Numbered from the stretch's first letter, positions 7,984 through 16,848 are shown. The stretch is 22,766 nucleotides of DNA from CAXMRP01 sp964196155 (GCA_964196155.1 CAXMRP010000175.1:1-22766), one strand, 5' to 3'. Notes: generated by a model from the sequence alone, not told the origin. Numbers and translations are program-made.

Positions 7984-8007
7984 GTTGACCGTTACGTAAA
8001 AGTCAAC
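7984..8007 (-). promoter_or_regulatory. Probable MerR-type operator/promoter of the regulator gene
   Basis: A 24-base inverted repeat reads GTTGAC-N2-TTACGTAA-N2-GTCAAC. It lies 67-90 bases upstream of the MerR-family ATG. On the minus strand TTGACT can serve as -35, with GCATAT/CATATG 17-18 bases further on as -10 (around 7977-8005). The palindrome therefore occupies the spacer, as is usual for MerR regulators. It matches the operator at 7261-7281. Confidence 0.75.
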
Positions 8008-8215
8008 TGCACTCGCAAGTTGGGTCTCCGACAGCCGAGGCCGCTTCGAAAAAAATAAATCTTTTTGACCAAAATATGAATCCGAACCCACCAGATTAAC
8101 CTCATATTTACCATGATTGCCTCTTCTGCACACAAGGCGGAGTCGCGTTGCGTTTCGATTTCCCGTGAAAATCTGCTGTGCATCAGGCCCGATGCGCAGC
8201 CGCCGAGGAGAAGCA

Positions 8216-11200
8216 ATGAACGCGCGGAAATCCTGGAACTCCACTTCGGATGAGTCCTTTGAGCCGGGTGAAGCCGGCGATGCCGGTCCTGACAATGCGG
8301 GTGCGCAGCATCTCCCGTCGGCACCGGCTGGCGATCCGCTTTCCGGCCTGATGGACGCGCGGTTCGACGACAATGGTCAACTGGTTGCCACCGGGGGCAG
8401 CGAGCCAGGCGTCACGTCATCTGATCTTCATCGCGCCGTTGAAGCGCTTTCCCGCCGTGTTGAAACGCCCAGCCTTTCAACAACGTCGCTTCCTTCAACC
8501 CGCCCCCATTCGGCTGCTGACACCAAAAGCGGAATACTGGATATGCTCGACAAGCTTGAATCCCGACTGGATATCATGGGCCACGCGCCCGCGGCCGGCC
8601 AATCCCGAAGCCGCGGCGGCGATGCATCAGCCATGCCGGACTATCGGGAAAATTTTGCCGCCATCGAGGCGCGCATCGACGCGCTGGCCAATATCGCCCG
8701 GCAATCGGCATCCGGGGTAAGCCCGGAAGAACTCGCTCGAATCGGCTCACACATGGATGGCATGGCCAAGGCCGAAACCATCGTCATCGAACGCATTGAG
8801 GGCATTCAGGCCCAGCTTGCTGATCTCGGGAACAGGTTGAAAGGCGGCGATGCGCCAGCGGCCGCGCAGTTTTCGTCACTTCAGGAACGCCTGGATACGA
8901 TAGCTGCAAGCATCAGTGGCGCCGATGTTGCGCCCGCAGCCCTTGCGGCCATCGATCGAAATTTCAATCAGCTCATGGAGCGCATCGGCAATATCGAAGT
9001 CGCTGCGGGGGCCGGCCCAGCCGCGCCAGAGGAATTATTGAGCAATTTTGAGAGCATTCGCACCGCTCTGGCAGAACTTCCCTCGCGAGAAAATCTCTCG
9101 GTCGTCGATGCCCGTATCCAAAGCCTTGTAGCCAAGGTCGATTCCATGGAAATCGCCGGTACCGGGGGCGAGACGCTGCAAAAGGTCGACGCCCAGCTGC
9201 ACGACCTGGCGCAGATTGTCACTGATCTGCGCGACCGGCCCGACCCGGATTCCGCTGAAACGCACCGCCGGCTTGGCCAACTCATAGAGCGCATAGATCA
9301 CCTGGGTGAAAAAGGCCCGTCCGTCGAACTTGGTGGGATAGAGACCCGGCTGGCTGACATCCTGGTTCGACTTGATAGTCTGCGCGATGAATCGGTATCC
9401 GGACTTGCCGAGCGGCTCGACAATCTGTCGGCGAACTTTGAATCACTGCCGGCTGGTTCCGCCGATGGTGGTGGAGAAGTAGCCAGCCAGTTGCAGGCGA
9501 TTACAGCACGGTTGGAATCGACCGAAAGTCTGTCCCGCGCCGATTTGGTGCCGATCGCCAATCGCATCGGTGCCCTGGAATCTGCTGTTCGAGGTGCTGG
9601 CGGTACTCCCGGCGCGCCGGGTGTTGGCCTGGACGAAATTCGTGATCGCCTTGATGCGATTTCCGGACGCCTTGATGCCAGTGAGAGCGGTGGCGGCGCC
9701 ACCCAGCAATTCGCAGCGTTATTGAAACGGTTCGAAAACGCCCCGCAATCGGGCGCCGGGATGTCGCTGGCGCTGGAAGAAAAGCTCGAAGGCCTGACCC
9801 ATGCGTTGGCCTCTCTTGATGACTTGACTGCGCTTGAAGACGTCGCCGATCTGCGAGGCGATATTGCAACCCTTCGCCGCGAATTGCGTTCGATGCCGGG
9901 TGAGGGCGGTAGCCCTGATTCGGCGATTGTGCCGATCCTTCAGGATATCGCCGAGCGCCTGAACAAGATGCCCGAAGCACCGCCGGTTACGTTCCGTGAT
10001 CTGGAAGACCAGATGGGCCGGATTGTTCGTCTAATCGAAAGCCCGGAAACTGATCATGGTGCGCTGGCGCAAATCGATGCCCGGCTTCAGGACATCCAGG
10101 TATCGTTGACCGCAAAGCCTGCCGAAATCTCAGATAATGCGCCAGCGCACGCCGCTGTCGATGGCGAAGATGCCAGCCAGATGGTCGGCCTCGTTACTGA
10201 AATCGCCCGTTCGCTGAGTGCCGACATCTCCATATTGAAAGAGTCAGCCGCCGCCACAGAGGAAAATTCCCGACGGGCCATGGATTCGGTCCATGGATCA
10301 TTGGAAGCGGTAGTCAAACGAATGGCTTTTCTTGAGGGCGACGGCGCAAACCGGCCTGCGGCGCAGACCTCAGATGTTTCTGAAAACCCGAGTTATCCAT
10401 CCGGCCAAGTGGCTGGCTCTGAATCTCTCGCCGAAGAATCCGTTACTGTCACGGAAACTGAAGAAGTCGCCTCATCCCAGGCATCAGTGTCAATGGACAC
10501 CAATGCTGCGGCTGTTTTCGCTTCTGACGCGACTGGCGAAAATGAAGGCACTGATGCCGATCCGATCGGCAGTGCGGCCATCAGCATCGAGCACCCGGAC
10601 ACGCCAATCGCCGCCGATGATGTTCTGAAATCTGCAGTGTCCGACATCAGTCTGGCTGACGATATGCGCACCGATGCTCTCGGCGAAACACTGTCCAATA
10701 TCGATAACGGCATCAGCCTTGATGGCGGGAGCGCTGAACCGCGCGACCAGACAGAATTGGCACAGGCCGAAACACCCAATACCAGCCTGCTCGGTCGGTT
10801 GACGCCCAGCCAGCTTTTGCGTCGCGCGACAGGCGGACGGACGGAATCATTCTCGCCGGACATGACCGACAACGATGCCATTCCCGGAACGGCTGGCGAT
10901 CTGCCGCTGGAGCCAGGAACCGATGCGCTGATGAGTTCATCGCTTGATGGTGCGCCGAGTTCGGCAACAGCGGATTTGGCAGGCGACACCATGGAAGCTT
11001 CCGGTCAGGCTGACAGGCCTCCGATGAGCGGTCAGGCCGCCGAACATGACGCCGCAGCAAAAGATGACGCCGATCATCTGCCCGGCAGTAATGATTTTCT
11101 GATGGCGGCGCGCCGCGCTGCACAGGCGGCTGCCGCCGAAGCAATGGAAGCCGAGCGCACCAACGGAATTGCCAACGACGGTTCACTGTTGTCCCGGGTT

Positions 11201-12832
11201 GTCACCGGCCTCAATGCCCGCCGTTATCTCGTATTGGGCGGCGCTCTTATTCTAGTGATCGTGCTGACCACGGTCCTAATGGCCCAGCGCGGCATGTTGC
11301 CATTCGGCATTATGGGTGGCGATACGGTCCAGATGTCATCGGCGGGACCTGCTGCTGGCTCCGATGCCGATCCGGTTATGATGGCAGATATGTCCGATGG
11401 CGATATGTCAGCCGACAATGTCCTTGCCGATGACCTTCTTATTGTCGGTGCCGACGACGGTGGCGAAATAGTCGTCGCACCGGAAGCCATGGCAAAATCG
11501 CCGACAATGGCCGAACCCGCTGCGGCGATGGACGAGTCCGCTGTCGCCGGCACGCCGATGCAAGACGCCACAGGAAGCCCGCAGATGGCTGCTTCCCTGG
11601 CAAACTCAACATCCGGTGACGGCGGATCGAGCGCACAATTTCCGGCCATCACATTACCGGTTGCCAACCAGAATGCGGCAATGGCCGCTGCACAAACAGA
11701 CGCGTTGTCTGTTAGTCGCGATGGCAACGGACGCATCACGGCAACTTTGCCGACCTCGCAGCAGAAGTCCACAACCGTAATCGCCGCCAAGCCCGATGAA
11801 GCTACTGCATTTGGTAATCCGCAGGCGCCGGTCCATCTGCAACCGTCCAGCCGTTCGGCCCAGGCTGCACAGGAAAAAATGGCAGCCGAGCCGGCCCGAA
11901 TCGTGGCGCTGCCCGACATCCGCCAGACTACACTGGCTGTCGGCAACCAGGCACCGGCCAAAGCGATCAAATTTGCGGCGCCGCCTGCCGCGATCGGACC
12001 GAATCGTCTGCGGCAGAATGCGTCCGAGGGCGATCCGGTTGCCATGTTCGAAGTTGCCATCCGGCTTGCTGAAGGACGTGGCGTTGCCGCTGATTCCGCC
12101 GCTTCGGCAAGCTGGTACCAACGCTCTGCCGAATCCGGCCTGGCACCGGCGCAGTACCGGCTTGGTTCGATCTATGAAAAAGGCATCGGCGTGGAAAAGA
12201 ACCTGCGCACCGCTGAATCCTGGTACCGGCGCGCCGCCGTTGCCGGCAATGCCAAGGCCATGCACAATCTCGCAGTCCTGTACGCTGAAGGCGCCGGTGG
12301 CAATCCCGATCTTTCAGCTGCTGCAGGATGGTTCCAGCGTGCCGCCGAACTGGGTGTGCGTGACAGCCAGTTCAACATCGCAATTCTTCATGCCCGCGGC
12401 TTGGGCGTTCCCGAAGACCTGGGTGAGGCGTACAAATGGTTCGCGATTGCAGCCAAATCCGGCGATGAGCAGGCTGCCGAGCGTCGCAACACAGTGGCCA
12501 GCGCTCTGCCCGCTTCAGACCTCAATGAAGCGGCTGCGTTTGTCAAAGCCTTCCGGCCTTCACCCTCGGCGCCAACCGCCAATATCGTGGTTCGCCCGAT
12601 CGATAACTGGCAGGCTGCATCCGCTAGCGGAAACAATCTTAAATCCCCTAATACCGTGCTGCGTACACAGCAACTTTTGCGCACTGCCGGCTACAAGGTT
12701 GGACGGCCGGACGGGATATTCGGCCCGCGCACCCAACGCGCCATCTCCGCCTTCCAGCGCGATGCAGGACTGCCGGTTTCCGGCGAGATCGATCCGCTGC
12801 TGATATCCGCGCTGGAAGCCCGCGCCATCTAA
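8216..12832 (+). CDS. podJ: PodJ-like polar localisation protein (coiled coil, TM, Sel1 repeats, peptidoglycan-binding domain)
   Basis: This 1538-residue protein has the architecture of alphaproteobacterial PodJ, a polarity scaffold that marks a cell pole. The first ~1000 residues are cytoplasmic: long helical coiled-coil stretches with repeated 'ARLDAI/RIDAL' heptads (about 100-720), then an acidic Ser/Ala/Asp-rich linker. One membrane span lies at about 1005-1024 (LVLGGALILVIVLTTVLMA). The periplasmic part has an Ala/Pro-rich linker, four Sel1/TPR-like repeats (about 1266-1412; AEGRGVAAD, YEKGIGVEKN, YAEGAGGNPD, HARGLGVPED) and a peptidoglycan-binding domain (about 1481-1535, DGIFGPRTQRAISAFQRDAGL). 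The ATG at 8216 follows GAGGAGAAGCA; the upstream frame to 8117 is unsupported. It is longer than the PodJ proteins I remember (about 970-1250 residues), mainly in the linkers. Orthology to PodJ is probable, not proven. Confidence 0.85.
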   Translation: MNARKSWNSTSDESFEPGEAGDAGPDNAGAQHLPSAPAGDPLSGLMDARFDDNGQLVATGGSEPGVTSSDLHRAVEALSRRVETPSLSTTSLPSTRPHSAADTKSGILDMLDKLESRLDIMGHAPAAGQSRSRGGDASAMPDYRENFAAIEARIDALANIARQSASGVSPEELARIGSHMDGMAKAETIVIERIEGIQAQLADLGNRLKGGDAPAAAQFSSLQERLDTIAASISGADVAPAALAAIDRNFNQLMERIGNIEVAAGAGPAAPEELLSNFESIRTALAELPSRENLSVVDARIQSLVAKVDSMEIAGTGGETLQKVDAQLHDLAQIVTDLRDRPDPDSAETHRRLGQLIERIDHLGEKGPSVELGGIETRLADILVRLDSLRDESVSGLAERLDNLSANFESLPAGSADGGGEVASQLQAITARLESTESLSRADLVPIANRIGALESAVRGAGGTPGAPGVGLDEIRDRLDAISGRLDASESGGGATQQFAALLKRFENAPQSGAGMSLALEEKLEGLTHALASLDDLTALEDVADLRGDIATLRRELRSMPGEGGSPDSAIVPILQDIAERLNKMPEAPPVTFRDLEDQMGRIVRLIESPETDHGALAQIDARLQDIQVSLTAKPAEISDNAPAHAAVDGEDASQMVGLVTEIARSLSADISILKESAAATEENSRRAMDSVHGSLEAVVKRMAFLEGDGANRPAAQTSDVSENPSYPSGQVAGSESLAEESVTVTETEEVASSQASVSMDTNAAAVFASDATGENEGTDADPIGSAAISIEHPDTPIAADDVLKSAVSDISLADDMRTDALGETLSNIDNGISLDGGSAEPRDQTELAQAETPNTSLLGRLTPSQLLRRATGGRTESFSPDMTDNDAIPGTAGDLPLEPGTDALMSSSLDGAPSSATADLAGDTMEASGQADRPPMSGQAAEHDAAAKDDADHLPGSNDFLMAARRAAQAAAAEAMEAERTNGIANDGSLLSRVVTGLNARRYLVLGGALILVIVLTTVLMAQRGMLPFGIMGGDTVQMSSAGPAAGSDADPVMMADMSDGDMSADNVLADDLLIVGADDGGEIVVAPEAMAKSPTMAEPAAAMDESAVAGTPMQDATGSPQMAASLANSTSGDGGSSAQFPAITLPVANQNAAMAAAQTDALSVSRDGNGRITATLPTSQQKSTTVIAAKPDEATAFGNPQAPVHLQPSSRSAQAAQEKMAAEPARIVALPDIRQTTLAVGNQAPAKAIKFAAPPAAIGPNRLRQNASEGDPVAMFEVAIRLAEGRGVAADSAASASWYQRSAESGLAPAQYRLGSIYEKGIGVEKNLRTAESWYRRAAVAGNAKAMHNLAVLYAEGAGGNPDLSAAAGWFQRAAELGVRDSQFNIAILHARGLGVPEDLGEAYKWFAIAAKSGDEQAAERRNTVASALPASDLNEAAAFVKAFRPSPSAPTANIVVRPIDNWQAASASGNNLKSPNTVLRTQQLLRTAGYKVGRPDGIFGPRTQRAISAFQRDAGLPVSGEIDPLLISALEARAI

Positions 12833-12884
12833 TTGCGTCAGCGCAAGGCGATAGTAACCGGCGCGATGTAGTGTTGATGCGGCG

Positions 12885-12909
12885 AGGGCGGGCAATCTGT
12901 GTCCGCCCT
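12885..12909 (+). promoter_or_regulatory. Leader hairpin upstream of the cupredoxin-like gene
   Basis: AGGGCGG (12885-12891) pairs perfectly with CCGCCCT (12903-12909) across an 11-base loop. It ends five bases before the GGAG of the next gene. There is no U-run, so a simple intrinsic terminator is unlikely; it could be an attenuating or stabilising element between podJ and the next gene. Confidence 0.4.
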
Positions 12910-12930
12910 GTCCGGAGATAGGTGCCGCAC

Positions 12931-13344
12931 ATGTTCAGCTTTGCAATCCGCGCTTTGCGATCCCCACTGGTACAAACACTCGCCCTTGTGGCTGCATGCT
13001 TGATCGGGCTGGCAACCGTGCCGACAAGTCGGGCTGGCGAACCCGTCATTATTGAACTGAAGATCGCGCAGCGATCCGTGTCCGGTCCTGCGGTGGAGAC
13101 AGGTCCAGGCGCTGGAATAATTCGGGTCACCCAGGGCGAGGCGATCGAACTGCGCTGGCAAAGCGATGAGCGCGCCGTCTTGCATCTCCACGGCTACAAT
13201 GTGGAAACTGAAATTCCCGAAAATGGCGACGCCACGACCACATTCAAGGCAAGGGCTGCCGGACGGTTCCCCATCGAAGCGCACGCGTTTGGCCATCATC
13301 ATGCCCACAAGGTCCTGATCTATGTGGAAGTCCACCCGCGCTGA
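12931..13344 (+). CDS. Exported cupredoxin-like protein, His-rich C-terminus
   Basis: This predicted secreted protein of 137 residues has a signal peptide (basic n-region, LVQTLALVAACLIGLATV, cleavage near A35, SRA-GEP). The mature part looks like a single beta-sandwich of the cupredoxin-like type: GIIRVTQGEAIELRWQSDE, then HLHGYNVETEIPENG, then a TTTFKARAAGRFPIEAH segment. Histidines cluster in HLHGYN and in the C-terminal AFGHHHAHK. The mature protein has no cysteine, so a classic type-1 copper site is excluded; His-based metal binding is possible. ATG 12931 was chosen because AGGTG lies 6 bases upstream; GTG 12922 is an alternative. Its end overlaps the following membrane-protein gene by 23 bases, so they are probably co-translated and work together. 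Confidence 0.75.
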   Translation: MFSFAIRALRSPLVQTLALVAACLIGLATVPTSRAGEPVIIELKIAQRSVSGPAVETGPGAGIIRVTQGEAIELRWQSDERAVLHLHGYNVETEIPENGDATTTFKARAAGRFPIEAHAFGHHHAHKVLIYVEVHPR

Positions 13345-14887
13345 CGCCGACAAATTTCTTTCCGGGCAACACAAGCATGGCGATGTGGTGAAATTCCAAT
13401 TTAAGCTGCCACTGGTGGCTCTCAGGGCGTCCACGCCAATATACTTGGCGATAGGTGCATCGGGCGCGAATGCCCATGCATTTGGCGGCCGCTACGATTT
13501 GCCTCTGCCGCTATGGCTCAATCTTGCTGGCGCGGGAGCGACAGTCGCCCTGTCCTTTGTCTGGGTCGCAAGGTTTGCCCGACCCGGGGTTACCCCGCCG
13601 GCTGACCGGCGCAATTCCGACAGTCCGGCAGATTCAGATGGCCAACGTCCCCATTCATTAGTCGCAGGCCTTTGCGTGCTGGTCTTTGTTGGCCTTGTTC
13701 TGGCCGGCTTGTTCGGCAGCCAGAACGATCCCTTCACCAATATCTTGCCGGTCTCGGTCTGGATCATTTGGTGGGTCGGTCTTGCCTATGTCAGCGCGCT
13801 GATTGGTGACTTGTGGCACTATATCAATCCGCTGCCGATCATTGGAAGATACGGTGGTGCGCTCTGGATGCAGTTCGCCGGCCGACGACTTGTCGCCAAG
13901 GCGCCGATACCGGCCCGTATCGGTCAGTGGCCGGCGGTGGCGGCTTTTTTATTATTTGGTTGGGCGGAACTGATCTGGCAATCCGGTTCCGTGCCGCGTA
14001 ATCTGGCGTTTGCGATCCTTGCCTATTCATCTGTCCTGTGGATCGGCATGGCCCGATTTGGTGTTGCCGCCTGGACAGAACAGGCGGATTGCTTCTCCCG
14101 TTTCTTTCACATGTTTTCCCGCTTTGCGCCGTTTGATCTGCGCGCCCGGCGCTATCGCGGTTTCGGCAAGGGGCTGCTGGCCGGCATCGAGGGAGGCCGG
14201 TCAGCCGTTGCCTTCATTATGGTCGCGCTGGCGATCGTTGCCTTTGATGGCATCCGCGAAACGCCACTGTGGCTGTCAGTCCGAGTTGGCGCGCTCAACA
14301 TTTATCACACCGGCGGCTATGACTGGCTGTTCAGCAAGGAAATCGCTGACAGGCTGATCCACACCACCGGACTGTTTAGCTTACCGGTGCTGTTCTATGC
14401 GATTTTTGCGCTGACCTGCCGCCTCATGGCGATGACAGCAAATGCCGCCCTCATCACCGATGCCAAATTGCCAGGGAGCATTGCGGGCAACCCGTCACCG
14501 CTGGACTTGATGCAGCGGTTCGCGCCAGCGCTGGTGCCCATAGCCATCGCCTATCACCTGGCCCACTACGCCACCTATCTCCTGATTTGGGGTCAATCCA
14601 TCATCCCGCTGGTTTCTGATCCCTTGGGCTTTGGCTGGAATCTTTTCGGCACCGCCGGCTATCAACCAGACATTGCCATTGTCGGCGCTCGCTTTGCCTG
14701 GATAACCAGCGTGATTGCGATTGTCGCAGGTCACATTGCTGCCATCACGATTGGACACCGCGTCGCGTTACAGGTTTTCATCGAACCCAGGCGCGCCTTG
14801 CGAAGCCAGTTGCCGATGCTGATTTTGATGATTGCTTACACAATGCTCAGTCTGTGGATTCTGGCCCAACCGATTGTTGAGTTCTGA
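13322..14887 (+). CDS. Polytopic membrane protein of unknown function with intramembrane histidines
   Basis: From the first ATG this protein has 521 residues. About ten membrane spans are predicted by eye (near 63-84, 111-131, 140-165, 200-218, 228-248, 294-311, 353-372, 403-433, 459-485, 497-519). Before span 1 stands ANAHAFGGRYDLPLPLWL, a motif I recall from conserved bacterial membrane proteins sometimes labelled fenitrothion hydrolase without clear support. The stretch ending ANAHA looks like a signal peptide, so the true start may be a GTG at 13385 or 13388 rather than ATG 13322. Histidines recur in or beside spans: GDLWHYINP, AIAYHLAHYATY, VAGHIAAITIGHRVAL, a pattern suited to metal or heme ligation. 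The overlap with the cupredoxin-like gene suggests a joint function, perhaps metal handling. No enzymatic motif is recognised. Confidence 0.8.
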   Translation: MWKSTRADADKFLSGQHKHGDVVKFQFKLPLVALRASTPIYLAIGASGANAHAFGGRYDLPLPLWLNLAGAGATVALSFVWVARFARPGVTPPADRRNSDSPADSDGQRPHSLVAGLCVLVFVGLVLAGLFGSQNDPFTNILPVSVWIIWWVGLAYVSALIGDLWHYINPLPIIGRYGGALWMQFAGRRLVAKAPIPARIGQWPAVAAFLLFGWAELIWQSGSVPRNLAFAILAYSSVLWIGMARFGVAAWTEQADCFSRFFHMFSRFAPFDLRARRYRGFGKGLLAGIEGGRSAVAFIMVALAIVAFDGIRETPLWLSVRVGALNIYHTGGYDWLFSKEIADRLIHTTGLFSLPVLFYAIFALTCRLMAMTANAALITDAKLPGSIAGNPSPLDLMQRFAPALVPIAIAYHLAHYATYLLIWGQSIIPLVSDPLGFGWNLFGTAGYQPDIAIVGARFAWITSVIAIVAGHIAAITIGHRVALQVFIEPRRALRSQLPMLILMIAYTMLSLWILAQPIVEF

Positions 14888-14993
14888 ACGAATAGCCGGT
14901 CCGGTCGCAGCATTTCCGGTCACTGCGGCCCGTGGTCGGGTCATTTGCCGGTAACCACTTGCCGAAGAGCACATTTTCCGCGACCGCTGGCGT

Positions 14994-15024
14994 TTGACTC
15001 GGGCTCAAAACAGGCGCTTATAGT
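14994..15024 (+). promoter_or_regulatory. Probable sigma-70 promoter of the TSUP operon
   Basis: TTGACT (14994-14999) is followed after 18 bases by TTATAG (15018-15023), or after 19 by TATAGT. It stands 47 bases before the permease start, in a 183-base gap with no other gene. The spacing is slightly long. Confidence 0.5.
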
Positions 15025-15070
15025 TGGGGAAGAGTAACGATCTTCAACGCCCTCCCGGCCAGGCGCCAAC

Positions 15071-15997
15071 GTGCAATTTTATCTTCCGATTGCGGAAATC
15101 ACTGTCAACATTTTCACCATCATGGGGATGGGAGCGGCGGTCGGTTTCCTGTCAGGCATGTTCGGTGTCGGTGGCGGATTCTTGATGACTCCGCTGCTGA
15201 TCTTCATCGGCATTCCGCCTGCCGTTGCGGTCGGCACCGAGGCCAGTCAGATTGCCGCCTCATCCTTTTCCGGAGCGTTGGTCCATCTGCGGCGCGGATC
15301 GCTGGATATCACCTTGGGCCTGGTGCTGCTGGCCGGTGGCGTTGTCGGCGCCGCTGTTGGCATCCAGCTGTTTCGATATTTGCGCGAGATCGGCCAACTC
15401 GACCTGATCATCGCCCTTTCCTACGTCATCTTCCTGAGTGTCATCGGATCGCTGATGCTGCTGGAAAGCCTGCGCGCCATGCGCCGCGCCAAAAAGGCTG
15501 GCGGCCCGGTCTCCATGCGCAAGCCCGGTCAGCACATGTGGGTGCATCGGCTGCCGTTCAAGATGCGCTTCAAGCGCTCCAAATTGTATGTCAGCGCTAT
15601 TCCCGTAGTTGCCATCGGTGCCGCAGTAGGCGTGCTGTCGGCAATCATGGGCGTCGGCGGCGGGTTCATCATGGTGCCGGCGATGATCTATCTGTTGCGG
15701 GTGCCGACCAACGTGGTGATCGGCACATCGCTCTTCCAGATCATGTTCGTCACCGCATTTACTGCTGTGATGCAGGCGACGACCAACTTCACCGTCGATG
15801 TCATGCTGGCCTTCATGTTGATGGTCGGCGGTGCCATCGGCGCACAGTTCGGTGCTCAGGCCGGACAGAAGTTGAAAGCCGAACAGTTGCGTGCCCTGTT
15901 GGCGGTCATGGTGCTGGCCGTTGGCGTTCGATTCCTCATGGTGCTGATTGTTGAGCCGGATTTCCTGTATTCACTTGCTGGACCGGGAGGACATTAA
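15071..15997 (+). CDS. TSUP (TauE/SafE) family permease
   Basis: This integral membrane protein of 308 residues has the internal twofold repeat of the TSUP family: FLSGMFGVGGGFLMTPLL in the N-terminal half and LSAIMGVGGGFIMVPAM in the C-terminal half. About eight spans are separated by a basic cytoplasmic loop (about 138-172). TSUP proteins export or import small organosulfur or sulfite-like anions; the substrate is not fixed by sequence. The GTG at 15071 is chosen because related proteins, as I recall them, start with a MQxYLPIAE-type segment that begins exactly there. The ribosome site is weak. The stop is one base before the next gene's ATG, so the two are translationally coupled. Confidence 0.92.
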   Translation: MQFYLPIAEITVNIFTIMGMGAAVGFLSGMFGVGGGFLMTPLLIFIGIPPAVAVGTEASQIAASSFSGALVHLRRGSLDITLGLVLLAGGVVGAAVGIQLFRYLREIGQLDLIIALSYVIFLSVIGSLMLLESLRAMRRAKKAGGPVSMRKPGQHMWVHRLPFKMRFKRSKLYVSAIPVVAIGAAVGVLSAIMGVGGGFIMVPAMIYLLRVPTNVVIGTSLFQIMFVTAFTAVMQATTNFTVDVMLAFMLMVGGAIGAQFGAQAGQKLKAEQLRALLAVMVLAVGVRFLMVLIVEPDFLYSLAGPGGH

Positions 15998-15998
15998 A

Positions 15999-16847
15999 AT
16001 GGGTCAAGACATTCGACCGAACCAGTGTAATCCAGGCCATTGCATTCGTCACTTGAGGGCAGTGTGCGCCGGAATTGCGATTGTAGCGACAATGGCGATC
16101 AATCCCGCTACGAGCGCCGAAAAATTGATCTCTACCCTGTCCGACAGCGGCATTGAGATTAATTCCAGCTTCACCGGCGAGCAGATCGTCGTGTTCGGTG
16201 CCATCACCAATGGTGACGTCGTTGTTGGCGCCAATGACGGCGATGCGCAATCTGAAGGGAAAATCGAAACCGACTATGAAGTGGCCGTCGTCGTGCGTGG
16301 TCCGGAAGAGGAGATCGTTGCCCGCCGCAAGGACCGGATCCTTGGCCTGTGGGTGAATGCTGCATCCCATTCGTTCTTCAAGGTGCCGTCATATTATGTG
16401 GCCCATATGAGCGGCAATCTGGCTGAAGGCGCCAGCGAAGAATTGCTTCGGCAGTACAAGCTCGGGCTCGACAATCTGAATTTTGTTCGCTCTGCATATG
16501 ATCCAGCCGACCATGCTTTTGCCGAAGCGCTCATCCAGATCCGCAAGGACAAGGGGCTCTATATCGAAAACCCGGAGGCGGTGGAATTTCTCGCACCGGG
16601 TGTTTTCAGAACCACATTTGAACTGCCAACCATCATTCCGGTCGGTACTTTCCGGGTCAGCGTTTTCATTTTCCGTCACGAAAAACTCGTCGCCGCGCGG
16701 ACGGAAAATCTGCTTGTCACCAAAACCGGAATTAGCGATCAAATTGCCAAATTCGCCCGTTCAAACGGATTTATTTATGGCCTGATGACCGTGGCGCTTG
16801 CGATCGCGACCGGCTGGTTTGCAGGCGTTATCTTCCGCAAGGACTAG
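15999..16847 (+). CDS. TIGR02186-family membrane-anchored periplasmic protein
   Basis: This 282-residue protein has an N-terminal signal sequence (AVCAGIAIVATMAINPATSA, then EKLISTL). A periplasmic domain follows with EINSSFTGEQIVVFGAI, YEVAVVVRGPEEEIVARRKDRILGLWVN and VPSYYVAHMS. A C-terminal anchor closes it (GLMTVALAIATGWFAGVIF, then RKD). This is the pattern of TIGR02186, an alphaproteobacterial family of unknown function commonly next to TSUP permeases. It is presumably a partner subunit of the upstream transporter. ATG 15999 has GGGAGGAC eight bases upstream and lies 1 base after the permease stop; the frame extending to 15948 is rejected. Confidence 0.9.
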   Translation: MGQDIRPNQCNPGHCIRHLRAVCAGIAIVATMAINPATSAEKLISTLSDSGIEINSSFTGEQIVVFGAITNGDVVVGANDGDAQSEGKIETDYEVAVVVRGPEEEIVARRKDRILGLWVNAASHSFFKVPSYYVAHMSGNLAEGASEELLRQYKLGLDNLNFVRSAYDPADHAFAEALIQIRKDKGLYIENPEAVEFLAPGVFRTTFELPTIIPVGTFRVSVFIFRHEKLVAARTENLLVTKTGISDQIAKFARSNGFIYGLMTVALAIATGWFAGVIFRKD

Positions 16848-16848
16848 T

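Noticed and set aside
11796..12803. 335-codon frame overlapping the podJ-like gene on the same strand
   Set aside because: The Sel1 and peptidoglycan-binding domains are encoded in the podJ frame; this frame is Arg/Pro/Ser-rich noise.
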